Shown here: in pieces, positions 17,786 to 25,817 of the stretch | Numbering within the stretch: the stretch's first letter is position 1 | Layout of the letters: each line of letters begins with the position of its first letter | Source of the DNA: Gammaproteobacteria bacterium | Lineage (GTDB): Bacteria; Gemmatimonadota; Gemmatimonadetes; Longimicrobiales; Gaopeijiaceae | Direction: 5' to 3' | DNA: 55,550 nucleotides | NCBI GenBank assembly: GCA_009840525.1 | Contig: VXNP01000017.1 | Location: 1 to 55,550 of the forward strand | The notes under the pieces: model-generated | Seen by the model: only the letters and a program-made list of their open reading frames with translations | What the model was told of the DNA's origin: nothing | Database searches by the model: none | Program-made: the position numbers and the translations under genes

Positions 17786-17940
17786 CGTCTCATCTCCGAT
17801 CGTGGAAGCACGCAGAAACGGTCAGGAGGGTTGAAAGGGCAATGTGGTTGATGGGCGCGTGCCCCGAAAGCCGCGCCGGAATGCTACGGATGCGACTGCG
17901 GCCGGTGCGAGGACGAGTCTCCGCCGCGGCTCGAAAGCGC

Positions 17941-19671
17941 TCAGGGGAATCCGGGAGGCGGCACCCGGCGGCGCGTGGCCTGCTCGAAGGCGTACGCCAG
18001 CTCGATCAGGCGGGGCTCGCTGCAGTTGGCCCCGGTGAATCCCACGCCGAAGGGCGCGGGACGCGCGTCGAATCCCTCCGGGAAGGGGGTTGCGGGCTCG
18101 TTGGGCACGAAACCGAAGGGCACCACCACGATCGGGGTGCCGGAGCGGGCGGCAAGGCCGGCGCCACGGCTGCCCGGTGTGAAGATCGCGTCCAGATCGT
18201 GCTCGGCGAGCACGGCGTCGATGCCCTGGGTGCGGCTGAGCAGTTCGTCGCGCTCCATGTCCGCTTCGTTGCGGGCGCGGTCGGCCTCCACATCCATCTC
18301 GTCGGAGATGTCGAAGCGCGACTGGCCGTACCTCGCCGCGCCGGCGTCCGCGTGGTCGAGGTTCCACTGGCGCAACTCGGTCAGCGTCGTCACGGGCGCG
18401 TCCGAGCCCAGGCTTTCCAGCCAGGCGTTGAAGTCGCGCTTGGCGCCGTACTTGAAGTTCACCGAGCAGTTCTGGTCCGAGCCCTTGGCCTGGTGGGCGC
18501 CCGCGCAGAAGCCCCACGCGGCGAAGTTCGAGTCCGGGTCGGGGTGGGCGTAGCTGGGCACGTCGGCGGGGTCCACGACCACCGCGCCCTCGGCTTCGAG
18601 CACGCTGATCGCCTCCGCCATGAGGGCCGCCTGTGCCTCGGTGAGCCCGCCTCGGGTGCCTTCCTCCCCCTCCAGGCGGACGGGGTCGTAGTAGAAGGCG
18701 CGCGGGATGCCGATGCGGGCGCCCTCCAGCCCGGCGGGGTTGAGGAACCGCGTGTAGTCGCGGTCCGGCGGCGGCTCGCAGATGCCGGTGGTGGGGTCGT
18801 TGGGGTCGGGGACCGCGCTTTCCATCCCGCCGAGCATGATCGCCGCGTCGGCCACCGTGCGGGTCATGGGGCCGGCCATGTCGTGGTCGAGGGTGACCGG
18901 GGCGATGCCCCAGCGGCTGATGCGCCCCAGAGTCGGCCGGATGCCCACCAGCATGTTGGCGTTGGACGGGCTGATCACCGAGCCCCCGGTGTCGGTGCCG
19001 ACGTTGCCGGCCCAGAAGCTCGCGGCGGTGCCGACCCCCGAGCTGGAGCCGCCGGTGCTGAGCGCAGGGCGCCCGTCGCCGGTGGCCGGGCGCGGGTCGC
19101 GGCGCGGGTCGTACGGGTTGTAGGCGAACCCGGTGAGGGCGTTGTAGTTGCCCGGCATCGGCCTGGGCGGGCCCGCCATCCAGTTGGCGAACTCGGTGAG
19201 ACCGGCCTTGGCGATGATGATCGCGCCGGCTTCGCGCAGGTTCGTGGTCAGGGTGGCCTCGTAGGGCGGCACGTACCCCTCGAACGCGAGGGCACCCCCG
19301 GTGGTGGGTAGATGGGTGGTGTGGATGTTGTCCTTGAGCGCAACCGGGATTCCGTGCAGCGGCCCGCGCACCTCGCCCCGCGCCCGCTCGGCGTCCAGCG
19401 CCTCCGCCTCGGCCAGGGCGTTCGGGTTGACCGAGACGGCCGCGTTCAGCCGGTCCTCATACAGCCCGATGCGGACCAGGTACTCCGCGACAAGCTGGCG
19501 CGAGCTGAGCTCCCCCCGCTCCATCGCCGCCTGCAGCTCCGGGATGCTCGCCTCGACCACGGAGAAGCCTGCTGTGTCCGAGCTCGGCGCCGCGCATCCC
19601 GACAACACGAGCAGGAGCAGGGCCACGGAGGCGTGAAGGAACCGAGGGATAAGCACGAGGGGCGGGGTCAC
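17941..19671 (-). CDS. Amidase-signature lipoprotein
   Basis: Protein of about 576 residues. The amidase signature is clear: Lys113 in VALKDNIHTT, the GGSSSG loop at 207-212 holding the cis-Ser, and the nucleophile Ser231 in GTDTGGSV, the Ser-cisSer-Lys triad. A lipobox (VLSGC, Cys26) predicts membrane anchoring, unusual for cytosolic amidases. GTG 19671, 3 bases after the gamma-glutamyltransferase stop, gives a sensible signal; GTG 19656 is a shorter alternative. Longer versions of the frame run back through the neighbour in another reading frame and are rejected. The two genes are clearly co-translated. Confidence 0.85.
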   Translation of the reverse strand: MTPPLVLIPRFLHASVALLLLVLSGCAAPSSDTAGFSVVEASIPELQAAMERGELSSRQLVAEYLVRIGLYEDRLNAAVSVNPNALAEAEALDAERARGEVRGPLHGIPVALKDNIHTTHLPTTGGALAFEGYVPPYEATLTTNLREAGAIIIAKAGLTEFANWMAGPPRPMPGNYNALTGFAYNPYDPRRDPRPATGDGRPALSTGGSSSGVGTAASFWAGNVGTDTGGSVISPSNANMLVGIRPTLGRISRWGIAPVTLDHDMAGPMTRTVADAAIMLGGMESAVPDPNDPTTGICEPPPDRDYTRFLNPAGLEGARIGIPRAFYYDPVRLEGEEGTRGGLTEAQAALMAEAISVLEAEGAVVVDPADVPSYAHPDPDSNFAAWGFCAGAHQAKGSDQNCSVNFKYGAKRDFNAWLESLGSDAPVTTLTELRQWNLDHADAGAARYGQSRFDISDEMDVEADRARNEADMERDELLSRTQGIDAVLAEHDLDAIFTPGSRGAGLAARSGTPIVVVPFGFVPNEPATPFPEGFDARPAPFGVGFTGANCSEPRLIELAYAFEQATRRRVPPPGFP

Positions 19672-19673
19672 GT

Positions 19674-21575
19674 TCAGAATCCGAGCGACGCCGTCTCCCG
19701 GCGCACGTCCCCCGCCGCGATCATCAAGCCCGTCTCCGGATCGCGCCAGGTCACCGTGGGCGCGCATGCGCGCCAGTTCCACAGGCCCCAGGACTGCACG
19801 TCGTGTCCCATCGCGCGCAGCGCTTCCGCGGTCTCCGCCGGAATGCGGTCCTCCATGCGAAGCAGCGCGGGGCTGCGGTTCACCTCGCTCCCGCTGCCCG
19901 GGAAGTTGTAGCTGCCGAAACGGGGCTGATCCACCGCCTGCTCGGGCGACATCCCCCAAACCACCACGTTCAGAAAGACCTGCAGGAGCGACTGCAGCTG
20001 CTGGTCGCCTCCGGGTGTGGAGAGCCCCATGAACGGCTGCCCGTCCTTCATCACCAGCAGGGGCGCGTTGGTGTTGCGCGGGCGCTTGCCGGGCGCCATC
20101 ACGTTGGCGAGCCCGGGGTCCAGGTTGAACTGGCCCATGCGATTGCCCAGCCCGAAGCCCCATCCCGGGATCATGGGCGTGCCGGTATGGCCGTCGCTCT
20201 CGGTCAGGGAGAAGAGATTGCCCTCGCCGTCCATGACGTTCAGGGACGAAGTGTCGATGGAATGCACTTCGGGATCGGAGTCGTCGGGCCGGGCCCGGGA
20301 CATCACGAAGCTCGTCGGGGCGCCATCGGCCACCGCCGCCATCGCCGCCGGGTCGCCCCACGGAGGCATGTCCTGAAACGCGCTCTTCTCGTCGATGAGC
20401 CCGACGCGCTCGCGCGCGTATACCTTCTCGTACAGTCCTTCCGGCGCAGGTGCAAAGTCGGGATCCCCCACGTACTTGTGGGCATCCGCCATCGCCAGGT
20501 CGATGACCTGGGACAGGAGGTGGATGTACTCCGGCGTGTTGTAGCCGAGCGCCCGCAGGTCGTAGTTCTCGAGCATGTTGAGCATCAGGACGATGCGCGG
20601 TCCCTGGCTCCATCCATCGCCCGTGTAGACATCGTAGCCCTGGAAGCTCGTGCCCAGCGGCTCCTCCCAGCGGCTTTCGTAGCCGGCCAGATCCTCGTAG
20701 CGCACGATTCCGCCGATCTCCCGGAAGAAGCGGTCGACATCGCGCGCCGGATCGCCCTTGTAGAAGGCGTCGCGCGCGGCGCGGATCCCTTCGGAACGGC
20801 TTCCGCCCGAAGCCAGCGCCTGTTGCTCCGCCTCCATCATGTAGCGGATGAGCCGCCCCAGGTCGGCGTTCACCATGAGGTCGCCGAGACGTTGCTCACC
20901 AACCCCGTTCTGGAACCAGAAATCACGGTTGTAGGGGAAGGCGAGGATCCCCTCCATCTGATCCTCGATCATCCACTTCTGCATCTTGTAGAGGTGATAG
21001 CCCTCCTCCGCGATGCGAAGCGTGGGCTGCGCTGCCTCGCTGAAGCTGAGGGTGCCGAAGCGGTCGAGCGCGGCGAGCCAGACATCGACGTCGGCGGGAA
21101 TCAGCGCGTTGTTGACGGGCGACTTGCCGTGTTCGAGGAAGTAGTCGAGGGTGGCGAGCGCGGGCGAGGTCCCGGCCCCGACCCGGGTGATCACGCGTTG
21201 CTCCGCTGCGCTGTAGAGGATGAGCGGCGCGACCCCGGTCCATCCCGCGTAGTCCATCTTGAGCGCCTTGAGCGCCATCCCCGCCGTCACCCCGGCGTCG
21301 AAGGCGTTGCCGCCGGCCCGGAGGACATCGTAGCCGGCCTGCGTGGCCAGGTAATGCCCCGAGGAGATCACCCCGTGCGTGCCCATGACGCGTGGCCGCA
21401 TTGACTCGACGTTGTCGGCGTCGTGGACGTGGCCATAGCTGTGAAAGGGGGCGATTGTGGCGAAGACGCTCCCATCTTCGGCCGACGCGGCTTCCTCTGC
21501 GGCGCCCATCCCCGATCCGCGCCACGCGATGAGTCCCAGGGCCGCGACTGCGACCATCCATGTCAAATGTTTCAT
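19674..21575 (-). CDS. Gamma-glutamyltransferase-family protein
   Basis: Protein of 633 residues with an N-terminal hydrophobic signal. GGT fold markers: GVISSGHYLATQAGYDVLRAGGNAFDAG (written in part) in the large subunit and, in the small subunit, Thr442 of DTSSLNV, the expected autocleavage nucleophile. Family members cleave the gamma-glutamyl bond of glutathione or gamma-glutamyl amides, usually in the periplasm. In this sequence the residue two after Thr is Ser rather than the common His. AAGGAGG lies 8 bases before ATG 21575. It is the first gene of an operon with the amidase and divergent from the outer-membrane protein. Confidence 0.85.
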   Translation of the reverse strand: MKHLTWMVAVAALGLIAWRGSGMGAAEEAASAEDGSVFATIAPFHSYGHVHDADNVESMRPRVMGTHGVISSGHYLATQAGYDVLRAGGNAFDAGVTAGMALKALKMDYAGWTGVAPLILYSAAEQRVITRVGAGTSPALATLDYFLEHGKSPVNNALIPADVDVWLAALDRFGTLSFSEAAQPTLRIAEEGYHLYKMQKWMIEDQMEGILAFPYNRDFWFQNGVGEQRLGDLMVNADLGRLIRYMMEAEQQALASGGSRSEGIRAARDAFYKGDPARDVDRFFREIGGIVRYEDLAGYESRWEEPLGTSFQGYDVYTGDGWSQGPRIVLMLNMLENYDLRALGYNTPEYIHLLSQVIDLAMADAHKYVGDPDFAPAPEGLYEKVYARERVGLIDEKSAFQDMPPWGDPAAMAAVADGAPTSFVMSRARPDDSDPEVHSIDTSSLNVMDGEGNLFSLTESDGHTGTPMIPGWGFGLGNRMGQFNLDPGLANVMAPGKRPRNTNAPLLVMKDGQPFMGLSTPGGDQQLQSLLQVFLNVVVWGMSPEQAVDQPRFGSYNFPGSGSEVNRSPALLRMEDRIPAETAEALRAMGHDVQSWGLWNWRACAPTVTWRDPETGLMIAAGDVRRETASLGF

Positions 21576-21676
21576 CGCTTTTGGCCTCCTTGTGCGCGCA
21601 GATACCGCGGCAACCCGCACATTCCCATCAACGTCCATATGTTGAGAACCTACTTCCCCACATGCCCCAGGCAACC

Positions 21677-23998
21677 ATGGCAGGTCGAACGATCGTGGCT
21701 GAGCGTACCCTGGTTACAGCCTGCCTGTTGGCCGCAGGTGTCGCCTCGCCGGCGGCGGCACAGCGACCGGATGCCGGACGGGGAAATGGTCCGACCGCTT
21801 CGCGCGTCTATCTGGACGAGACCGCCCGGTACCTGATGGAGGGCGCGCGGGGGGCGCGCGACTCCGCTCTGTCGGACATCGAGGCCTACACGGCGGTGGT
21901 CAGCGAGCGCTCGTCCGTCGAAGCGGCGGTGCTCGTGCGCGACCGGCCCATCGTCCGGTTCGAATCGACGACCCGCGTCCGCTGGTCGAAGGATGGACCG
22001 ACCGTCCTGCGGGTGCTGGGGTCCCGGATGGAGATCGGCGGGCAGCGCTTCAAGCCCCCCCTTCCCGAGGGGACGGGGGCACGCTTCGCCAGTGATCCAC
22101 TTCACGATCCCTTCAGTCTCTTCCTCCCGTCGATGTTCGGCTCCGACTACCGTGAGTCCTGGTTTGTCCCGTCGGTGACCCCTCTGGACGACGACGCTGA
22201 TCGCTTCTACCGGTTCCGTTCCGGAGACACCATTTCCGTGCTCCTCGAGGGCGGTGAGTCGATCCAGGCGGTGAGCGTCACTGCCAGCCCGCGCTTCCTC
22301 GACCTCGGGCTGGTCTTTGCGGTCCTCTGGATCGACCCGGGTACCTTCGGCGTGGTGCGCACGATCTATCGTCCCGCCAAGGCCATCGAATCGGAGGTGA
22401 GTTTTCGCTTCGGAGGCGACTGGGACGCGGGCATTGGATTGGTGGTCGAAGGCAATCCGCTGGGCGACTTCGAGGCGCAGTCACCACCACCTCCTTCTCT
22501 GCTCGAACGCGTCTTGAACTACGGGTACGCCGCCCTGGTTCCCCGGCTGGAGCTCGGCATGCCGGCAGCGGTCGTCGATTACACCCTCTGGAATTCCCGC
22601 TACTGGCTCCCTCGCAGAGCCAGCTTCGCGGCCTACGGCGTCGGCGGAGACGAGATGGACGCCGAGCATTCGGAGACTCTGGTCACGGCGAAGGCGCGCC
22701 ACGACTGGGATTTCGAGATAGAAGAGATCTCGGCCGCCGACGGGGACCCGGCCACGACGGTGACGACAGAAGAGGTGGTTCGGTCCTGGCGCGAGCCTGG
22801 AGACACGGTCGACATCAAGGACGACTCCGAACCCGACTCCGGCACGGTAGTGATCGTGCCGCGAGACTGGCGCGCGCTCGCAGCCTCCGACCGGCTCCCG
22901 CCGTCGATCTGGGAGGAACGGGAGAGCGGAATCTACGCGGGCGAGCTCGAAGAGGCGGAGAGTATCCTCGATCCCATCGGCTTGGCCCGCTTCCCCGGAG
23001 ATCCGGCAGGCGCGGAAGTCGACCGTGGAGCCGGCCCGTGGTCCTTCGACCCGCCGATACTGTCCCCGGCTCTCCTCCGATACAATCCCGTGGAAGGCCT
23101 CTCGGCGGGCACCCGTCTCCTCCGTGACCACTCATGGGGACGGAGCGCGCTGACCGTACGCACGGCGATGCGGCGGACCGAGCCCAGCGTCGACTTTTCC
23201 GTCGAGCACGGCAGAACCGGTCCTCGAACACGCTTCTCGCTGTACCGCACCCTCCGCGCAACCGGCGGCAGGGTGGCCGGGAGGCGCCCGGAACGCCTCG
23301 AATTGGCCGCCGATTCCTCGTGGTACTACCTGGCGCAGGGAGCGGCCGTTCAGCTTCTGCCTCGGAGCGGCGAGCGCCTGTGGACATCGGTGCGCGTCTT
23401 TTCCGAGAAGACCACGACGTTGTACGGCGAAACGCGACGGCGCACGGGAGCCGATGTCTATCTGAGGCCGTGGTGGGGTGGCTTTACCGGGAGCAGGGTA
23501 AACGGCGGCGCCGACGTCTCGCTGCAGGGACTGATCGGCGACTTTCCCAGCGTCAGCCTGTCGGTCACAGGCAGGCTGGTCATCCCCCTGTCCACCGGCT
23601 GGGCGACGGCGCTGGAAGCCGGTGGCGCCCACATCCGGGGAGACCCGGCGCCGGAGGAAATCTGGCGTCTCGGGGGTTCGGGTGAATGGCTGCGGGGTTA
23701 TCCGCGTGTCGTGCTGCGCGGGCGTGGGGTGTGGAGAAGCCGGGTCGAGTTCCAGCGCAGGGTCAGCCTGGCCGCCGTGTCAGCCTTCCACGACTGGGCG
23801 TCGGTGGATGGCAGCAGCCTGCAGTCGTTCGGGATCGGCGTCTCTCTGCTGAACGGTTTTCTGCGCGCGGATCTGGCCCGTCCCGTGTCGGCGTGGCACG
23901 AGCAGGGCGTCCCGGTTCCCGGAAGGCCGGGCGGCGGTGGCGACTCTGCACATCAGCCCGGATGGAAATGGCACCTGCGCGCGCTGGCACCGTTCTGA
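21677..23998 (+). CDS. Probable outer-membrane beta-barrel protein, Omp85-like C-terminus
   Basis: Protein of about 773 residues with a signal peptide (LLAAGVASPAAAQ). The first ~430 residues are beta-rich and unlike any family I recognise; the rest alternates polar and hydrophobic residues in strands. The motif IWRLGGSGEWLRGYP near residue 690 resembles the Omp85 RLGGS--LRGY signature, and the end (WHLRALAPF) is aromatic, as for barrels. No POTRA repeats are evident. Starts at 21677 (used) and 21662 are both possible. It is divergent from the gamma-glutamyltransferase gene by about 100 bases. Confidence 0.65.
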   Translation: MAGRTIVAERTLVTACLLAAGVASPAAAQRPDAGRGNGPTASRVYLDETARYLMEGARGARDSALSDIEAYTAVVSERSSVEAAVLVRDRPIVRFESTTRVRWSKDGPTVLRVLGSRMEIGGQRFKPPLPEGTGARFASDPLHDPFSLFLPSMFGSDYRESWFVPSVTPLDDDADRFYRFRSGDTISVLLEGGESIQAVSVTASPRFLDLGLVFAVLWIDPGTFGVVRTIYRPAKAIESEVSFRFGGDWDAGIGLVVEGNPLGDFEAQSPPPPSLLERVLNYGYAALVPRLELGMPAAVVDYTLWNSRYWLPRRASFAAYGVGGDEMDAEHSETLVTAKARHDWDFEIEEISAADGDPATTVTTEEVVRSWREPGDTVDIKDDSEPDSGTVVIVPRDWRALAASDRLPPSIWEERESGIYAGELEEAESILDPIGLARFPGDPAGAEVDRGAGPWSFDPPILSPALLRYNPVEGLSAGTRLLRDHSWGRSALTVRTAMRRTEPSVDFSVEHGRTGPRTRFSLYRTLRATGGRVAGRRPERLELAADSSWYYLAQGAAVQLLPRSGERLWTSVRVFSEKTTTLYGETRRRTGADVYLRPWWGGFTGSRVNGGADVSLQGLIGDFPSVSLSVTGRLVIPLSTGWATALEAGGAHIRGDPAPEEIWRLGGSGEWLRGYPRVVLRGRGVWRSRVEFQRRVSLAAVSAFHDWASVDGSSLQSFGIGVSLLNGFLRADLARPVSAWHEQGVPVPGRPGGGGDSAHQPGWKWHLRALAPF

Positions 23999-24001
23999 GG
24001 C

Positions 24002-24199
24002 TGGCGGCATACCTGGAGGACGGGCCAAGGGCAACGCGTCCAGCGTCTCTTGAAGCGCACGGGAAGCAAGGCTATATTCGCCGATACTGATCTCATCGTA
24101 GCGAATGACGTGAGCCACGATGCGATGCTCGCAACGTCCAACTTTGGCGAAGTCGGTTTTGCTTTCGCCATGCGTGATTCCTCTATTCCAGTGAGTTGA
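24002..24199 (+). pseudogene. 5'-truncated CoaB-like (phosphopantothenoylcysteine synthetase) fragment
   Basis: The + frame 24002-24199 is open right after the barrel gene and has no start codon until deep inside. Its middle reads FADTDLIVANDVSHDAM, close to the DLIxANDVS motif that is characteristic of CoaB domains in CoaBC, then NFGEVGFAFAMRD and a stop at 24197-24199. The stop is only 7 bases before the next gene, which suggests former operon partners. Base composition falls from about 24070. The upstream part may be unrelated barrel-downstream sequence. This is an inference: the motif match is short. Confidence 0.45.
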
Positions 24200-24206
24200 A
24201 GACACG

Positions 24207-24824
24207 ATGAAGAACGACGACAGGAAGGAGTCGCGGCTGCTCGACAACCTGAGAAGGCTCGTTGAGTACAACAATAAACGTGACGGCACGGTTCCACGTA
24301 ATTATCAGCCATTGGAAGAACTAGAAGTTGCGAGAATTCTTGTTAGCTGGTTGGGAAACCACAAAGGGATCATTCTCGATAACTTGACGCACAATTCCGA
24401 TGATCCACCGGATTGCTTGGCATGCCGGGACGACAACACGATTGGAATCGAGATTACCGAACTCGTCGATAACAAAACCCGACATGCACGGATCAAGCTG
24501 CATGAACAAGTGAAGGATATATCCGTGTTATCCAACGTGCTATTGGATACCTCGTTGTGCCACGATCAAGAACGCTTTCTCGATCTACTGGGCAAAGCTA
24601 TCCGGAAGAAGGATGAGAAGTTGAGTAATTGCGCCCAGCGAATGCCTGTATATCTTGCTGTCTTCTCTCGCGATCTCTGGTTGGATGAGGAGACGGTGTC
24701 CCAGTTCTTGCATGGAATAACGTCTAATGTGAAGAACATTTCTGGAGTGTTCTTTCAGGGAGATTACTACAACGGCCGGTATCCAATCCAGGAATTGTCC
24801 ATCTACCGCACAGGATCAGCATGA
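24207..24824 (+). CDS. PD-(D/E)XK-like hypothetical protein, probably acquired
   Basis: Protein of 205 residues starting MKNDDRKESRLL. The central DPPDCLACRDDNTIGIEITELVD has the PD--(x)-ExT arrangement of PD-(D/E)XK-like nucleases, with Thr in place of the common Lys; beyond it no family is recognised. Bases 24241-24360 hold 55 G+C of 120, against 41 of 60 at 25201-25260, and Ile/Asn/Lys use is higher than in neighbours, so lateral transfer is likely. No good ribosome site precedes ATG 24207. It lies 7 bases after the CoaB-like fragment. Confidence 0.6.
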   Translation: MKNDDRKESRLLDNLRRLVEYNNKRDGTVPRNYQPLEELEVARILVSWLGNHKGIILDNLTHNSDDPPDCLACRDDNTIGIEITELVDNKTRHARIKLHEQVKDISVLSNVLLDTSLCHDQERFLDLLGKAIRKKDEKLSNCAQRMPVYLAVFSRDLWLDEETVSQFLHGITSNVKNISGVFFQGDYYNGRYPIQELSIYRTGSA

Positions 24825-24852
24825 AGGTTCCCGGACACAGCTGCTTCTCTCA

Positions 24853-24870
24853 CCGGGGAACGTTCTCCGG
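24853..24870. repeat. Near-perfect 18-base palindrome after the acquired gene
   Basis: CCGGGGAACGTTCTCCGG is a palindrome except for one mismatched pair (wobble in RNA). It lies 28 bases after the stop at 24824. It could be a short terminator-like hairpin or a binding site; no U-tract follows, so termination is weakly supported. Confidence 0.4.
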
Positions 24871-24987
24871 CCAGGCTCTCGACCGTATGGATGCAGGCGC
24901 TTGTGTCCCATCTGGACCCTGTCAGAGACGGAGTAGCGGGCGGGCGATGCCGCGCGCTATGCTTGGAAGCTCGTTGTTACTTCACCC

Positions 24988-25707
24988 ATGAACCCTTCTT
25001 CGGAGGATCACATCATTCCGTCTGCCGACCAACCCGTCGCTCCCGTCGCCATCCATGCCACCATCCTGGACGCCCACGCCGTGTTCTTCGATTTCGACTT
25101 CACGCTCGCGGATTCCTCCACGGGCGTCGTCGTCTGCATGAATCACGCGCTGTCCTGCCTCGGGCTTCCCCCGGCATCGGAGGATGCCATCCGCCGGACC
25201 ATCGGCCTCGACCTCGTCACGGTGCTCGGGATCCTCGCGGGCGAGGAATGGAAACCCCGGGGACGGGAGTTCCTGCGGCACTTCACGAGGAAGGCCGACG
25301 AGGTCATGGTCGCCAGCACCGTCTTTCTGCCCGGCGCGGGACGGGTGCTCAGAACGCTTCACGGCGCGGGATACCGCCTTGGCGTGGTATCGACCAAGTA
25401 CCGGCACCGGGTGGAGGAGGCTCTGGAGCGGGACGGGCTGCTCGGGTTTGTGGATGTGGTCGTGGGCAGTGACGACGTGCCCCGGCCCAAACCGGCCCCG
25501 GATGGGCTGTTGCGGGCGGCGGGCGCGTTGAGCCTTGCCACCGGTGACTGCGTCTTCGTGGGCGATTCGGAGGTGGACGCGAAGGCAGCGCGGGATGCGG
25601 ACATGGGCTTTGTCGCGGTTCTGACGGGGACGACGGCGGCGGAGACGTTTGCCGGGTATGCGCCGCGAGCCGTCTTCGCGGGGGTCGGGGAGATCGTTCC
25701 GCGGTAA
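24988..25707 (+). CDS. HAD-family phosphatase (phosphoglycolate phosphatase-like)
   Basis: Protein of 239 residues. Motif I is FFDFDFTLADSS (nucleophile Asp at about residue 35), motif II is VVSTKY, motif III is PKPAPDGLL and motif IV is FVGDSEVDAKAA, the standard HAD layout with a helical C1 cap, so a phosphatase or mutase on a small phosphoester, possibly 2-phosphoglycolate. The first ~28 residues are an extension without motifs. The start ATG 24988 is the first reasonable codon after the low-G+C patch. Confidence 0.8.
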   Translation: MNPSSEDHIIPSADQPVAPVAIHATILDAHAVFFDFDFTLADSSTGVVVCMNHALSCLGLPPASEDAIRRTIGLDLVTVLGILAGEEWKPRGREFLRHFTRKADEVMVASTVFLPGAGRVLRTLHGAGYRLGVVSTKYRHRVEEALERDGLLGFVDVVVGSDDVPRPKPAPDGLLRAAGALSLATGDCVFVGDSEVDAKAARDADMGFVAVLTGTTAAETFAGYAPRAVFAGVGEIVPR

Positions 25708-25817
25708 CCGTCAAGCCGGCGCCAGAAATGTGGCTCGCGACGAGCGCTGTCTGGCGGTCGCGCGTCAGGCTCGGCTATCGTGTCCTTCGACGCCGACTCG
25801 CCGACCTGGAGGACGCC

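Noticed and set aside
19672-20613. Upstream extension of the amidase frame
   Set aside because: The extra residues lie inside the gamma-glutamyltransferase gene in another frame and resemble a shadow; a lipoprotein signal appears exactly at GTG 19671.
24061-24289. Minus-strand frames opposite the CoaB-like fragment
   Set aside because: They have no recognisable motif, and the plus-strand frame explains the conserved residues better.
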